Numbered from the stretch's first letter, positions 20,206-30,187 are shown. The stretch is 64,000 nucleotides of DNA from Pseudomonas thermotolerans DSM 14292 (GCF_000364625.1 NZ_KB822601.1:62001-126000), one strand, 5' to 3'. Notes: a model not told the origin generated them from the letters alone. Numbers and translations are program-made.

Positions 20206-20234
20206 TTGACCCGCGCCACGGCGCTCCCTAGACT
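20206..20234 (+). promoter_or_regulatory. Sigma70-type promoter in the amn-MFS gap
   Basis: TTGACC (20206-20211), a 17-base spacer and TAGACT (20229-20234). It points toward the MFS gene, leaving a leader of about 270 bases. The 415-base gap (20097-20511) holds no clear gene; a 45-codon Arg-rich frame at 20270-20407 has no good ribosome-binding site. Confidence 0.55.
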
Positions 20235-20511
20235 CCGCCGCCTTCGTTCCGTCCCCTCTTCCCCACGAGATGCCGCTGCCCACTCCCCTGTCGCGTTCCA
20301 CTCAGCCCGAGATGGCGCTGCTGACGCGTACCTGGCCGCGCGACGCCCTGCTGCGTCGCCGTCGCGGAGTGCTGTTCGCCTTCACCTTCTCGCCGCCCGC
20401 CGCCTGAGTCGCTCGTCTGTCGCGACCCGAGCCTTCTGCCGCAGCTGTCGGACAGCGCATCGCGCCTGTCCCCGTTCTCATTTTTGGCCCTTTGCGGGCG
20501 GGAATCGAAAA

Positions 20512-21670
20512 GTGAATCGCTGGTTGTTGTCCATCCTGATCTTCGCCGTCTCCGTGGTGGGCCTGAGCATGGGCGCCACCCTGCCGCTGGTCTCCCTGCG
20601 CCTGCACGAGGCAGGCACCTCCTCGCTGCTGATCGGGGCGATCAGCGCCATGCCGGCTGCCGGGATGATCCTCGCCGCACTGGCCACCAACCGCCTGTGT
20701 GGGCGCTTCTCGGGACGCAGCCTGTACCTGGCCTGCTTCGCGCTCTGCGCACTGAGCGCCAGCAGCCTGCAGTGGCTGCCCGACGCCCTGCCCCTGCTGG
20801 CCCTGGCGCGCCTGACCCTGGGGATCGGCATGGGCGTGGCGGTGATCCTCGGCGAATCCTGGGTCAACGAGCTGTGCAACGACGCCCGCCGCGGCCAGGT
20901 GGTGGCCCTCTACGCGGCCTGCTTTACCGGCTGCCAGCTGGCCGGCCCCGCGCTGATCAGCCTGCTCGGCGAACAGAGTCCCTGGCCGGTGGGCATCGTC
21001 ACCCTCGGCAACCTGTTGGCCCTGGCGGCGGTCTGGCGCTACCTGCCCGGCGACTGGGGGCAAAGTCCCGAGGAAGAGACACCGCGCAGCTTCTCCCTGA
21101 CTGGCTTCCTGCGCGTCGCCCCGGCGCTGTGCATCGGCGTGGTGTTCTTCGCCTTCTTCGATGCCGTGGTGCTCTCGCTGTTTCCCCTGTACGCCAGCCT
21201 CCACGGCTATGCCCTGCCGCTGGCCGCGCTGATGGCCAGCGTCATCCTCGCCGGCGACATGCTCTTCCAGGTGCCGCTGGGCTGGCTTTCGGACCGCTTC
21301 GACCGGCGCGCCATGCACCTGGGATGCGGCCTGATGACCCTCGGTCTGGGCCTGACCCTGCCCTGGCTGATCGGCGTGCCCGGCCTGCTCTGGCCGGCGC
21401 TGGCGCTGCTCGGTGCGGCGGCCGGAGGCATCTATACCCTGGCCCTGGTGCTAATCGGCCAGGACTTCCGCGGCGCCGACCTGGTCACCGCGAACGCCTG
21501 CGTCGGCATGCTCTGGGGTGTCGGCAGCCTGCACGGCCCGCTGCTCAGCGGCGCGCTGATGAGCCTTCGGCCCGCAGGGCCTGCCGCTGGCCCTCAACCT
21601 GGCCGCGGGGGTGTTCACCGGCGCGGCGTTCCTCGCTCTACGCCTGCAACGCCGCGCCCTCGCCAGCTGA
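20512..21670 (+). pseudogene. MFS transporter with a C-terminal frameshift
   Basis: A 12-helix major facilitator of the YcaD/YfkF type, about 385 residues if intact. It starts at GTG 20512 (VNRWLLSILIFAVSVVGLSM), with ESWVNELCNDARRGQVVALY and WLSDRFDRRAMHLG typical of the loops. At about 21564-21567 (GAGCCTTCGG) one extra base shifts the frame. The proper continuation GPQGLPLALNLAAGVFTGAA to RRALAS then TGA (21668-21670) is present in the next frame. As sequenced, the last helix is replaced by unrelated residues. It is either a very recent mutation or a sequencing error; substrate unknown. Confidence 0.82.
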
Positions 21671-21710
21671 TCCGGCCCCGTGCCGGCCGCCGAGCCATAC
21701 TGGGTTCGGC

Positions 21711-23363
21711 TCAGATCAGGTGCGGGGTAGCGCGTGCCACAAGGGCCTCGACGTCGACGCCGCGCGGCAGGGTGCCGTAGACCCGCCCGCCGCCGGCCAG
21801 GCGGCTGGCGATGAAGGCGTCGCTCACCGTGTTGTTGCCGGCCTCGAGGAGCAGCTTGGCCTGCAGCGCCAGGGCTACGTCCTCGGTGAGCTGGCGGGCA
21901 CGGTACTGGATGTCGTCGGTGTCGGCGAAGCCGGCCTTGATGCGCTGGATGAAGGCCGCCAGGCGGGCGTCGCCGTGACCGTCGCCCAGCTCGGCGAACA
22001 GCGCGTCCAGCACCCCGGGCTCCTTGGATAGGGCGCGCAGCACGTCCAGGCACTGCACGTTGCCGGAGCCTTCCCAGATGGAGTTGACCGGCGCCTCGCG
22101 GTACAGCCGCGGGAGGATGGTCTCCTCCACGTAGCCGGCGCCGCCCAGGCATTCGCTGGCCTCGGCGATCATTTCCGGGGCGCGCTTGCAGATCCAGTAC
22201 TTGCCCACCGCGGTGACCAGGCGGGCGAACCTGTCTTCCTGCTCGTCGTGCAGGTTGTCCAGAGCGCGGCCCATGCGCATGCTCAGGGCCAGGGCCGCCT
22301 CGCTCTCCAGGGCCAGGTCGGCCAGCACGTTCTGCATCAGCGGCTGCTCGGCCAGCACCCGGCCGCCTACCTTGCGGTGCGCGCAGTGATGGGCGGCCTG
22401 GGTCAGCGCCTGGCGCATCAGGCTGCTGGAGCCGACCATGCAGTCGAAGCGGGTGAGCGCCACCATCTCGATGATGGTCGGCACGCCACGCCCCGCCTCA
22501 CCGACCATCCAGGCCAGGGCGCCACGGTATTCCACCTCGCTGGAGGCATTCGCCCAGTTGCCCAGCTTGTTCTTCAGACGCTGCACGTAGAACTGGTTCC
22601 GGGTGCCGTCCGGGCGGTGGCGCGGCAGCAGGAAGCAAGACAGTCCCTTGTCGGTGTAAGCCAGGGTCAGGAAGGCGTCGCACATGGGCGCCGAGCAGAA
22701 CCACTTGTGGCCGACCAGCTCATAGGCCTGGCCGGGACCGGGGATTCCCACCGGATAGGCGCGGGTGGTGTTGGCACGCACGTCGGTGCCGCCCTGCTTC
22801 TCGGTCATCGCCATGCCGATGGTCACGCCGGACTTCTGCTCCATGGGCACGTTGCGAGGGTCGTAGCTGGTGGCGAGGACCTTCGGCAGCCAGCGCTCGG
22901 CGATCTCCGGCTGCAGCCGGAGGGCCGGCACGCAGGCGAAGGTCATGGTCAGCGGACAGCCGCTGCCGGCCTCGGCCTGGCTGTGCAGATAGGTCAAGGC
23001 CGCGCGGGCCACGTTGGCGCCGGGGCGCGGATCGCTCCAGGGCAGCGAGGGCAGGCCGTGCTCGATGGCCGTGCGCATCAGCTCGTGATAGGCCGGATGG
23101 AACTCCACCAGGTCGATGCGATGCCCGTAGCGGTCATGACTCTTGAACACCGGCCTGTTCTCGTTGGCCAGGAAGCCAGCCTGCATCAACGGGCCGCCGG
23201 CCAGCGCGCCATAGGCGTCGATGCGCGCCTCGGCCCAGTCACCGCCGAAACGCCGCAGCCATTCCTGCAACGGCAGGTCGATCCGGTAGAGGTTGACGCC
23301 GTCCAGGGGCGGCACCTGGTTGAACACCTCGTGGGTTTCCGCGTACTCGTGGCTCAGGCTCAT
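21711..23363 (-). CDS. aidB: AidB-like acyl-CoA dehydrogenase
   Basis: A flavin-binding acyl-CoA dehydrogenase of 550 residues (E. coli AidB: 541). Family landmarks are VFNQVPPLDGVNLY at the N-terminus, MTEKQGGTDVRANTTRAYP, YELVGHKWF, RLKNKLGNWANASSEVEY, CLGGAGYVEETILPRLYREA and PVNSIWEGSGN. In E. coli AidB is part of the adaptive response to alkylation and binds DNA; the C-terminal region here should be compared for that function. The ATG 23361-23363 follows GAGGAGGAG and overlaps the stop of the TetR gene (ATGA), so the pair forms one translationally coupled operon. Confidence 0.9.
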   Translation of the reverse strand: MSLSHEYAETHEVFNQVPPLDGVNLYRIDLPLQEWLRRFGGDWAEARIDAYGALAGGPLMQAGFLANENRPVFKSHDRYGHRIDLVEFHPAYHELMRTAIEHGLPSLPWSDPRPGANVARAALTYLHSQAEAGSGCPLTMTFACVPALRLQPEIAERWLPKVLATSYDPRNVPMEQKSGVTIGMAMTEKQGGTDVRANTTRAYPVGIPGPGQAYELVGHKWFCSAPMCDAFLTLAYTDKGLSCFLLPRHRPDGTRNQFYVQRLKNKLGNWANASSEVEYRGALAWMVGEAGRGVPTIIEMVALTRFDCMVGSSSLMRQALTQAAHHCAHRKVGGRVLAEQPLMQNVLADLALESEAALALSMRMGRALDNLHDEQEDRFARLVTAVGKYWICKRAPEMIAEASECLGGAGYVEETILPRLYREAPVNSIWEGSGNVQCLDVLRALSKEPGVLDALFAELGDGHGDARLAAFIQRIKAGFADTDDIQYRARQLTEDVALALQAKLLLEAGNNTVSDAFIASRLAGGGRVYGTLPRGVDVEALVARATPHLI

Positions 23364-24013
23364 GATTGCTCCTCCTCGGCTGGCAGGCTGGCGCCGACGG
23401 CGCGTAGACAGAAGGTGACCAGGGAACGGCTGACCTCGGCCAGGTCGGGACCGCCACCGCCCTGCTCGCGCGCGGCGCGGGCCTGAGGCGAGAGCGGGCC
23501 GATCAGGGCCTCGGCGATGGCGCCGACCAGGCAGGCGGCGCACAGGGGGATCCGTTCGATGCGGAAGACGCCGTGGCGCACGCCCTCCTCCAGAAGCTCG
23601 ACGAACAGCCCGGCGTAAGCCTCGCGGTAGCGCAGGCGCTGGGCGTCCACCTCGGGGTCCACCGGCTCGGCGATCAGCGCGAAGGCCAGCCGGCGGCTGT
23701 GCCAGGCGCGCGCGGCGAAGCGTTCCAGACCGGCAGCCAGACGTCTGGCGGGCGGCCCGGGGGCGCGCAGCACATCGGCCAGGGCCTCCACCTCGTGCTG
23801 GCTGGCACGGGCGAACACCTCGGCGGCCAGCTCGCCCTTGCCTCGGAAATGCCGGTACAGGCTGCCGGTGGCAATGCCCACGTCATCGGCCAGGGCCTGC
23901 ATGGTCAGGGCCGCGAAGCCGCCCTCGGCGACCCGCGCCAGGGCGCAGTCGAGGATCCGCTGGCGCAGCTCCAGGTCACGGTCCAGGCGGGCTTCGGTGA
24001 TGCGGTAGGCCAT
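23360..24013 (-). CDS. TetR-family transcriptional regulator
   Basis: A 217-residue repressor with an N-terminal TetR HTH (about 15-60): GGFAALTMQALADDVGIATG followed by SLYRHFRGKGELAAEVFARA, and a ligand-binding C-terminal domain. It overlaps the aidB-like gene by four bases and so is expected to regulate it and itself. Two TGAATC-type palindromes sit directly upstream, one of them covering the ribosome-binding region. Likely inducers are acyl-CoA-type compounds, judging only from the neighbour. Confidence 0.92.
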   Translation of the reverse strand: MAYRITEARLDRDLELRQRILDCALARVAEGGFAALTMQALADDVGIATGSLYRHFRGKGELAAEVFARASQHEVEALADVLRAPGPPARRLAAGLERFAARAWHSRRLAFALIAEPVDPEVDAQRLRYREAYAGLFVELLEEGVRHGVFRIERIPLCAACLVGAIAEALIGPLSPQARAAREQGGGGPDLAEVSRSLVTFCLRAVGASLPAEEEQS

Positions 24014-24017
24014 GAAA

Positions 24018-24057
24018 TGAATCCGGATTCACTTTTTCTTCAGTGAATCAGGATTCA
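24018..24057 (-). promoter_or_regulatory. Tandem palindromic operators of the TetR-aidB operon
   Basis: TGAATCCGGATTCA (24018-24031) is a perfect 14-bp palindrome. TGAATCAGGATTCA (24044-24057) is the same motif with an asymmetric centre, 26 bases away centre to centre. The first ends four bases before the TetR start codon, so binding would block translation initiation DNA and probably the promoter. Confidence 0.85.
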
Positions 24058-24165
24058 GAGCTTGCCGAAAGCGGGATTTCCGCCAAAGGCGAGAGCAGAT
24101 GGGCCACGGGCACGACCTCGGACGGCAGCTCCGACACCGCATGCCAGGGTATCAGGGCGGAAGGA

Positions 24166-26568
24166 TCAGGCCCGCACGCTCTCCGTGCGACAGAGCAGCC
24201 AGTCGTGCAGCAGGACACGCAGCTCGTCGAACTTCACCGGTTTGGCCAGGTAATCGCTCATTCCGGCGGCCAGGCAGCGCTCGCGGTCGCCGCTGTGGCT
24301 GTGCGCGGTGATCGCCAGCACCGGCAGCTCGGCGCAGCCTGGCAGAGCGCGCAGAGCGCGGCAGGTGGCGAAGCCGTCCATCACCGGCATCTGACAGTCC
24401 AGCAGCACCCCGTCCACCGACTCACGGCGCAGGATCTCCAGGGCCTCGGCGCCGTTGTCGGCGTAACGCACCCGGTAGCCGAGCTTGAGCAGCATGCCGC
24501 GGGTCACCAGCTGGTTGATGGGGTCGTCTTCCACCACCAGCACGGTGCATTCCTCCGGACGGCGCACGGCGGTGCCCTGCGGCCGCTCGCTGGCGGCGCG
24601 CGGCAGCTGCGGCGGCAGGGCGAGCGGCACGCAGAGACGGAAGCAGCTGCCGTGCCCGGGCCGCGACTCGTGGGACAGCGTGCCGCCGAGCAGGCCGACT
24701 AGTTGCCAGCAGATCGCCAGGCCGATGCCCAGGCCGCCGTACTCGCGGGTCATGGAGCTGTCCAGCTGGTGGAAATGCCCATACAGCCGGTCGCCATCCA
24801 GGCCGGCGGAGAAGCCGATGCCACTGTCGATCACCTCCGCGCACAGCGACAGCTGGCCCGGCGCCGGGCCGCTCTGCGCCTCGGCAGAGCGCACGCGGAC
24901 CCGCACCTGACCGCGGGCGGTGAACTTCACCGCATTGTCGAGCAGGTAGCCCAGGCACTGGCCGAGCCTGGCGCCGTCGCCCTCGAGGATGTCCGGCAGG
25001 CTGTCGTCCAGCTGCAGCTCGAAGGCCAGGCCCTTCTCCACGGCGCGCGGCGCGTACTGGGCAGCGAGCCCCTCGAACAGGGCACGCAGGCTGAAGATCT
25101 CGCGGCGCGGGTAGAGCTTGTCGGCCTGCAGCTCGGTGAGCACCAGGATGTCGTCGACCATGCGCAGCATGTCGCGGGCCGAGCTGCTGGCGGTCCGATG
25201 ATACTGCTCCTGCTCGCCCTCCAGGGGCAGGGTCTGCATCAGCTCCAGGGAGCCGATCACCCCGTTCATCGGCGTGCGCAGCTCGTGGGTCACGGTGGCG
25301 AGGAACTCGTCCTTCAGGCGGTTGCTGTTGGCCAGTTCCTGGTTCAGGGCCTCCAGCTTGCGCCCGGACTCCTCGAGGATGCGCGCCCGCTCCTCCTTCA
25401 TGGCATTGATGCGGTCGGCCAGGGCCAGGGACAGCAGGGCGACCTCGATGGCCGAGCCGATCTGGCTGGAATACATGGTGAAGAAGGTGTTCGGCAGATA
25501 GCCGAGGACCATCAGGGTGTTGATGATCCCGCCGAGCAAGAAGGCGCTCCAGGCGATGATGAAGTAGCGCGCCACGCGCATGCCACGCAACCAGGCGGTG
25601 ATCCCCGCGGTGAAGATCACGATGGTGAACAGCAGCGCCACCGTGGTGGTCCAGCGCAGCGCCAGGTCGTAGCCGGCCAGCAGCGCCAGCAGCATGCCCA
25701 CCGCTCCGGCGCCCATCATCAGCAGCAGGCCGCGGTCGATCCACGGGCTGTGCTCGGCGGTGTGCAGGAAACTTCGTGCGAACTGGCTGCCAAACAGCGC
25801 CGCCGAGCCGATCAGGAAGGGCGTTGCGGCGTTCGCCCACCAGGGGCTGTCCGGCCAGAAGTACTGGATCCCCGCACCGTTCACCGACACCTGATAGAGG
25901 CCGAAGGAGGCGATGTAGAGGATGTAATAGAGGTAGCTGATGTCGCGCACGCTCAGGTAGATGAACATGTTGTAGATCAGCATCACCAGGAGCACGCCGT
26001 AGATGATGCCGAGCACGTAGATGCGCGACGGCTGGGCTTCCAGGTAGGCGGTCGGCGACCACAGCGCCAGCGGGGCCTGGATCGACCCCTGGCTCTGCAG
26101 GCGCAGATAGACGCGCTTGGTCTCCCCGGGCTGCATCTCCAGCTCGAACAGGTAGTTGTTCTGGCGCAACTCGCGGCTGGAGAAGGGCAGCGCATCGCCG
26201 GTGCGCCGGGCCAGACGGAAGCCGCCCGCGCCGTCCGGCAGGTAGAGGTCGACATGATCCAGCGGCGGATAGGCCAGCTCCAGCAGCCAGGCCTGTTGGC
26301 CGCGGGCCTGCCTGGGCCGGTAGCTGAGGTCGAGGCGCAGCCAGAACACCGAGCGCGAATAGCCGGCGTTCAGCACCTCGCGGTCCAGCGCGCGGAAGCT
26401 GCCCTGCAGCGCCGGGGAGAGGATTTCCTCGAGACTGGTCTGGCCACGCACGTCCTCGAAGACGTAAATGTGCCGGCCAAGCGGCAGGTGCCGGGTGTGC
26501 TCGTCGAACTCGACCGCGCCGGCCAGACTCGCCAGCAGGGTCAGAAGGAGAAACAGGCCGTAGCGCAT
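24166..26568 (-). CDS. ladS: Hybrid sensor kinase LadS (7TMR-DISM type)
   Basis: An 800-residue inner-membrane hybrid kinase (P. aeruginosa LadS is about 795). The order is: signal peptide; periplasmic DISMED2 sensor (about 25-180); seven-helix 7TMR-DISM region (about 180-385, beginning IYVLGIIYGVLLVMLIYNMF); HisKA with VTHELRTPMNG (His428); HATPase with LLDNAVKF and GGLGIGLAI; and a receiver with DGVLLDCQMPVMDG (Asp724). In P. aeruginosa LadS feeds phosphate into GacS/GacA and promotes biofilm formation through the Rsm small RNAs. The position next to thiD and the TetR-aidB pair matches that genome as I recall. Start ATG 26568 (MRYGLFLLLTLLASLAGA). Confidence 0.9.
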   Translation of the reverse strand: MRYGLFLLLTLLASLAGAVEFDEHTRHLPLGRHIYVFEDVRGQTSLEEILSPALQGSFRALDREVLNAGYSRSVFWLRLDLSYRPRQARGQQAWLLELAYPPLDHVDLYLPDGAGGFRLARRTGDALPFSSRELRQNNYLFELEMQPGETKRVYLRLQSQGSIQAPLALWSPTAYLEAQPSRIYVLGIIYGVLLVMLIYNMFIYLSVRDISYLYYILYIASFGLYQVSVNGAGIQYFWPDSPWWANAATPFLIGSAALFGSQFARSFLHTAEHSPWIDRGLLLMMGAGAVGMLLALLAGYDLALRWTTTVALLFTIVIFTAGITAWLRGMRVARYFIIAWSAFLLGGIINTLMVLGYLPNTFFTMYSSQIGSAIEVALLSLALADRINAMKEERARILEESGRKLEALNQELANSNRLKDEFLATVTHELRTPMNGVIGSLELMQTLPLEGEQEQYHRTASSSARDMLRMVDDILVLTELQADKLYPRREIFSLRALFEGLAAQYAPRAVEKGLAFELQLDDSLPDILEGDGARLGQCLGYLLDNAVKFTARGQVRVRVRSAEAQSGPAPGQLSLCAEVIDSGIGFSAGLDGDRLYGHFHQLDSSMTREYGGLGIGLAICWQLVGLLGGTLSHESRPGHGSCFRLCVPLALPPQLPRAASERPQGTAVRRPEECTVLVVEDDPINQLVTRGMLLKLGYRVRYADNGAEALEILRRESVDGVLLDCQMPVMDGFATCRALRALPGCAELPVLAITAHSHSGDRERCLAAGMSDYLAKPVKFDELRVLLHDWLLCRTESVRA

Positions 26569-26735
26569 GGTGCCCCGCAAAGCCCCGGCGGACCGCGCCG
26601 GAGAGCCCCACACTCCCCACCCTGGCCGATCACGCGAGACGATTGTTGGAAGGCGTCCACTCTAGCACAGCGAGGCCGCGCCGGACGCGCCCCTGCGGTC
26701 GAAAGCACGCCGCGAAGGTGCTAAGCTCGCGCACC

Positions 26736-27533
26736 ATGAATACCTACAACTCCCGTCCCGTCGTTCTCTGCCTGTCCGGCCACGATCCGAGCGGTGGCGC
26801 CGGCCTGCAGGCAGACATCGAGGCCCTGCTCGCCCAGGGCTGCCACGCGGCGCCCACCGTCACCGCCCTGACCGTCCAGGACACCGTCAACGTCTCCGAT
26901 TTCCACGTCCTCGACCGTGACTGGGTGCTCGCCCAGGCCCGCGCGGTGATCGCCGACATGCCGGTGGCCGCGGTCAAGCTGGGCATGCTCGGCTCCACCG
27001 AGATGGTCGATACCGTGCTCGAACTGATGCAGGCGCTGCCCGGCGTGCCGCTGGTCTGCGACCCGGTGCTGCGCGCCGGCGGCGGCGGCGCCCTGGGCAA
27101 GGACGAGGTGGGCTACGCGATCCGCGAGCGGCTGTTCCCGGTCGCCGCCATCGCCACCCCCAATCTGCCGGAGGCACGGATCCTCGCCGAGCTGCCGGAA
27201 GGCAGCGCCGATGAATGCGCCGAGCGACTGCTGCCGCACATCGAACATCTGCTGATCACCGGTGGCCACGGCGACGAGGCCGACGTGCACAACCGCCTGT
27301 ACAACCGCGACGGCAGCCGCCACACCTTCCCCTGCCCGCGCCTGCCCGGCAGCTACCACGGCTCCGGCTGCACCCTGGCCAGCGCCCTGGCCGGCCGCCT
27401 GGCCCTCGGCGAGAGCCTGGTCAGTGCGGTGGAGTCAGCCCTGGCCTACACCTGGCGCACCCTACGCGACGCCGAGCGCCCCGGCCAGGGCCAGTACGTG
27501 CCGCGCCGCCTGCCGCTGGACTTCTGCTCGTGA
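26736..27533 (+). CDS. thiD: Hydroxymethylpyrimidine/phosphomethylpyrimidine kinase
   Basis: Phosphorylates HMP and HMP-phosphate in thiamine synthesis. The protein is 265 residues with a ribokinase fold: [20 protein letters not shown] at the N-terminus, [23 protein letters not shown] and the anion-hole motif [19 protein letters not shown]. The start is ATG 26736 ([10 protein letters not shown]). Its stop overlaps the thiE start (GTGA), giving a coupled thiDE pair, divergent from ladS. Confidence 0.95.
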   Translation: MNTYNSRPVVLCLSGHDPSGGAGLQADIEALLAQGCHAAPTVTALTVQDTVNVSDFHVLDRDWVLAQARAVIADMPVAAVKLGMLGSTEMVDTVLELMQALPGVPLVCDPVLRAGGGGALGKDEVGYAIRERLFPVAAIATPNLPEARILAELPEGSADECAERLLPHIEHLLITGGHGDEADVHNRLYNRDGSRHTFPCPRLPGSYHGSGCTLASALAGRLALGESLVSAVESALAYTWRTLRDAERPGQGQYVPRRLPLDFCS

Positions 27534-28153
27534 GCCAACTGCGCGGCCTCTACGCGATCACCGACAGCCAGCTGCTCGCCGGCGAGCGCCTGCTGCCCTA
27601 CGTGGAGGCTGCCCTGCGCGGCGGCGCCCGGCTGCTGCAGTACCGCGACAAGTCCGCCGACCAGGAGCGCCGCTACGCGGAAGCCGCGGCCCTGGCCGAG
27701 CTCTGCGCCCGCCACGGTGCCAGCCTGATCATCAACGACGACCTGGCCCTCGCCGAACGCCTCGGCGTCGGCCTGCACCTCGGCCAGGATGACGGCTCAC
27801 TCGCCGAAGCGCGCTGCCGCCTCGGCCCGGATGCGCTGCTCGGCGCCACCTGTCATGCCCGGCTGGACCTGGCCGAGCGGGCCGTCACCGAGGGCGCCAG
27901 CTACCTCGCCTTCGGGCGCTTCTTCAACTCCAACACCAAGCCCGGCGCGCCGGCCGCCACGCCGCAGCTGCTGGACGAGGCCGCTCGGCGCTTCGCCCTG
28001 CCGGTCGTCGCCATCGGCGGCGTCACTCTGGACAACGCCCCGGGCCTGATTGCCCGCGGCGCCAGCCTGGTGGCGGTGGTGCATGCCCTGTTCGCCGCCG
28101 ACTCGGCCGCCGAGGTGGAACGCCGCGCCCGCGCCTTCGCCGCCCTGTTCTAA
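27530..28153 (+). CDS. thiE: Thiamine-phosphate synthase
   Basis: Joins HMP-diphosphate and thiazole phosphate to make thiamine phosphate. The protein is 207 residues, a TIM barrel with [45 protein letters not shown] and [20 protein letters not shown]. It starts with GTG 27530, overlapping the thiD stop by four bases. In relatives hemL follows directly; here another gene lies between. Confidence 0.95.
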   Translation: MSQLRGLYAITDSQLLAGERLLPYVEAALRGGARLLQYRDKSADQERRYAEAAALAELCARHGASLIINDDLALAERLGVGLHLGQDDGSLAEARCRLGPDALLGATCHARLDLAERAVTEGASYLAFGRFFNSNTKPGAPAATPQLLDEAARRFALPVVAIGGVTLDNAPGLIARGASLVAVVHALFAADSAAEVERRARAFAALF

Positions 28154-28171
28154 GGAGAGAGCAGAAAGCCA

Positions 28172-28798
28172 ATGGCCAACAAGTACGCCATGATCGACCT
28201 GGAAAATGTTCAACCCGCCTCGTTGCAGAAACTTAGAAACGAGGGCTATCAGCTGAGGATCTTCGTCGGTGCCCATCAGCCGAAGATCAGCGTGGATCTC
28301 GCCGGTGAGATTCAGGAGTTCGGCGAGCGGGCCAAGTACATCCGAATGCAGAACAGCGGCAAGAACGCGCTGGACTTCCTGATTGCCTTCTACATGGGAC
28401 AGATTTCCAGCAGCGAGCCTGACAGCGAGTTCGTGGTCATATCGAAGGACACCGGCTACGACCCGCTACTCAAGCACATGCGCAGCCTGGGGCTCAAAGC
28501 AAACCGCAGTGCGGCGGTGGTAAGTGCAGCCCCGGCTCCGAAGCCTGCTGCGCCGAGTAGTCAGAAGAAGTCGCCGGCCCAGATGAGCGCGGCGGAGCGT
28601 GTGACGTTTGCCATTCAGTACTTAAAAAAGGCGGGCAAGGCCAAGCCAGCCACTCGCAAGACGTTGGGCACAGCGCTGGACTCTGCCTTCCAGAGGAAAC
28701 TGGGTCCGCTCGTCATCAATGACCTGATCAATGAACTCACCAAACAAGGGGTGGTGATCGACAAGCAAGGGTCGCTCATCTACCAGCTCAACTCCTGA
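28172..28798 (+). CDS. NYN/PIN-like nuclease-fold protein with C-terminal winged helix
   Basis: A 208-residue protein. The N-terminal part (1-115) has the NYN/PIN pattern of conserved acidic residues: [10 protein letters not shown] (Asp9, Glu11), [12 protein letters not shown] (Asp68) and [17 protein letters not shown] (Asp93, Asp97). A Pro/Ala/Lys linker follows, then a winged-helix-like C-terminus (about 140-207, [20 protein letters not shown]). PIN-type folds usually act as metal-dependent ribonucleases, but activity here is inferred. Codon use is visibly less GC-rich than its neighbours, and it interrupts the usual thiE-hemL order, so it is probably acquired. GGAGAG precedes the ATG. Confidence 0.78.
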   Translation: MANKYAMIDLENVQPASLQKLRNEGYQLRIFVGAHQPKISVDLAGEIQEFGERAKYIRMQNSGKNALDFLIAFYMGQISSSEPDSEFVVISKDTGYDPLLKHMRSLGLKANRSAAVVSAAPAPKPAAPSSQKKSPAQMSAAERVTFAIQYLKKAGKAKPATRKTLGTALDSAFQRKLGPLVINDLINELTKQGVVIDKQGSLIYQLNS

Positions 28799-28811
28799 AG
28801 GAATCCCCCTC

Positions 28812-30095
28812 ATGTCCCGTTCCGAAACCCTCTTCGCCAACGCCCAGAAACACATCCCCGGCGGCGTCAACTCGCCGGTCCGCGCGTTCAAGAGCGTCGG
28901 CGGCACCCCGCTGTTCCTCAAGCACGCCGAAGGCGCCTACGTGATCGACGAGGACGACAAGCGCTACGTGGACTACGTCGGCTCCTGGGGACCGATGATC
29001 CTCGGCCACAGCCACCCGGCGGTGCTCGACGCGGTGCGCCGCCAGCTGGAGCACGGCCTGTCCTACGGCGCGCCGACCGCTCTGGAAGTGGAGATGGCCG
29101 AGCTGGTCTGCTCGCTGGTGCCGTCCATGGACATGGTGCGCATGGTCAGCTCCGGCACCGAGGCAACCATGAGCGCGATCCGCCTGGCCCGCGGCTACAC
29201 CGGCCGCGACAGCATCATCAAGTTCGAGGGCTGCTACCACGGCCACTCCGACAGCCTGCTGGTCAAGGCCGGCTCCGGCGCCCTGACCTTCGGCGTGCCC
29301 AACTCCCCCGGCGTACCGGCGGCCTTCGCCAAGCACACCCTGACCCTGCCGTTCAACGACCTGGCCGCAGTGGAGAAGACCCTGGCGGAAGTCGGCAAGG
29401 AAGTGGCCTGCATCATCGTCGAGCCGGTGGCCGGCAACATGAACTGCGTGCCGCCGGCGCCGGGCTTCCTGCAAGGCCTGCGCACGCTGTGCGACCAGCA
29501 CGGCGTGGTGCTGATCTTCGACGAGGTGATGACCGGCTTCCGCGTCGCCCTCGGCGGCGCCCAGGCGCTCTACGGGGTAACCCCGGACCTGTCCACCTTC
29601 GGCAAGATCATCGGCGGCGGCATGCCGGTGGGCGCCTTCGGCGGCAAGCGCGAGATCATGGAGAAGATCTCCCCCCTCGGCCCGGTCTACCAGGCCGGCA
29701 CCCTGTCCGGCAACCCGCTGGCCATGGCCGCCGGTCTGACCACCCTGAAGCTGATCAGCCGTCCGGGCTTCCACGACGAGCTGACCGCCTACACCAGCCG
29801 CATGCTGCAGGGGCTGCAGGAGCGTGCCGATGCCGCCGGCATCCCCTTCGTCACCACCCAGGCCGGCGGCATGTTCGGTCTGTACTTCAGCGGTGCCGAC
29901 GACATCGTCACCTTCGCCGACGTGATGGCCAGCGACGCCGAGCGCTTCAAGCGCTTCTTCCACCTGATGCTGGAAGGCGGCGTGTACTTGGCGCCCTCCG
30001 CCTACGAGGCGGGCTTCACCTCCATCGCCCACGGCGAGACCGAACTGAAGATCACGCTGGACGCCGCCGAGCGCGCCTTCGCCGCGCTCAGGTAA
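28812..30095 (+). CDS. hemL: Glutamate-1-semialdehyde 2,1-aminomutase
   Basis: PLP enzyme that makes 5-aminolevulinate for haem synthesis. The protein is 427 residues, the usual length: [19 protein letters not shown] at the N-terminus, [29 protein letters not shown] and [19 protein letters not shown] with the PLP lysine near 265. The ATG lies 14 bases after the NYN gene stop, with AAGGAA upstream. An 8-bp GC hairpin (30102-30124) follows the gene but lacks a T-run. Confidence 0.97.
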   Translation: MSRSETLFANAQKHIPGGVNSPVRAFKSVGGTPLFLKHAEGAYVIDEDDKRYVDYVGSWGPMILGHSHPAVLDAVRRQLEHGLSYGAPTALEVEMAELVCSLVPSMDMVRMVSSGTEATMSAIRLARGYTGRDSIIKFEGCYHGHSDSLLVKAGSGALTFGVPNSPGVPAAFAKHTLTLPFNDLAAVEKTLAEVGKEVACIIVEPVAGNMNCVPPAPGFLQGLRTLCDQHGVVLIFDEVMTGFRVALGGAQALYGVTPDLSTFGKIIGGGMPVGAFGGKREIMEKISPLGPVYQAGTLSGNPLAMAAGLTTLKLISRPGFHDELTAYTSRMLQGLQERADAAGIPFVTTQAGGMFGLYFSGADDIVTFADVMASDAERFKRFFHLMLEGGVYLAPSAYEAGFTSIAHGETELKITLDAAERAFAALR

Positions 30096-30157
30096 GCCCC
30101 GCGGCGGCGCCCAGCGCGCCGCCGTCCCTCCCGGGCGTTGCCAGGGCACAAAGACCT

Positions 30158-30187
30158 TTGTAAGTCGAAGCCGGCTTATCCCATAAT
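30158..30187 (+). promoter_or_regulatory. Promoter of the Sel1-type gene
   Basis: TTGTAA (30158-30163) and CATAAT (30182-30187) with an 18-base spacer, about 60 bases upstream of the next start codon. Confidence 0.55.

Noticed and set aside
20270..20407. A 45-codon Arg-rich frame downstream of the promoter at 20206-20234
   Set aside because: No convincing ribosome-binding site and no recognisable family; possible but unsupported.
24703..26724. A 673-codon open frame opposite ladS
   Set aside because: A shadow of the ladS coding strand; composition is typical of antisense translation.
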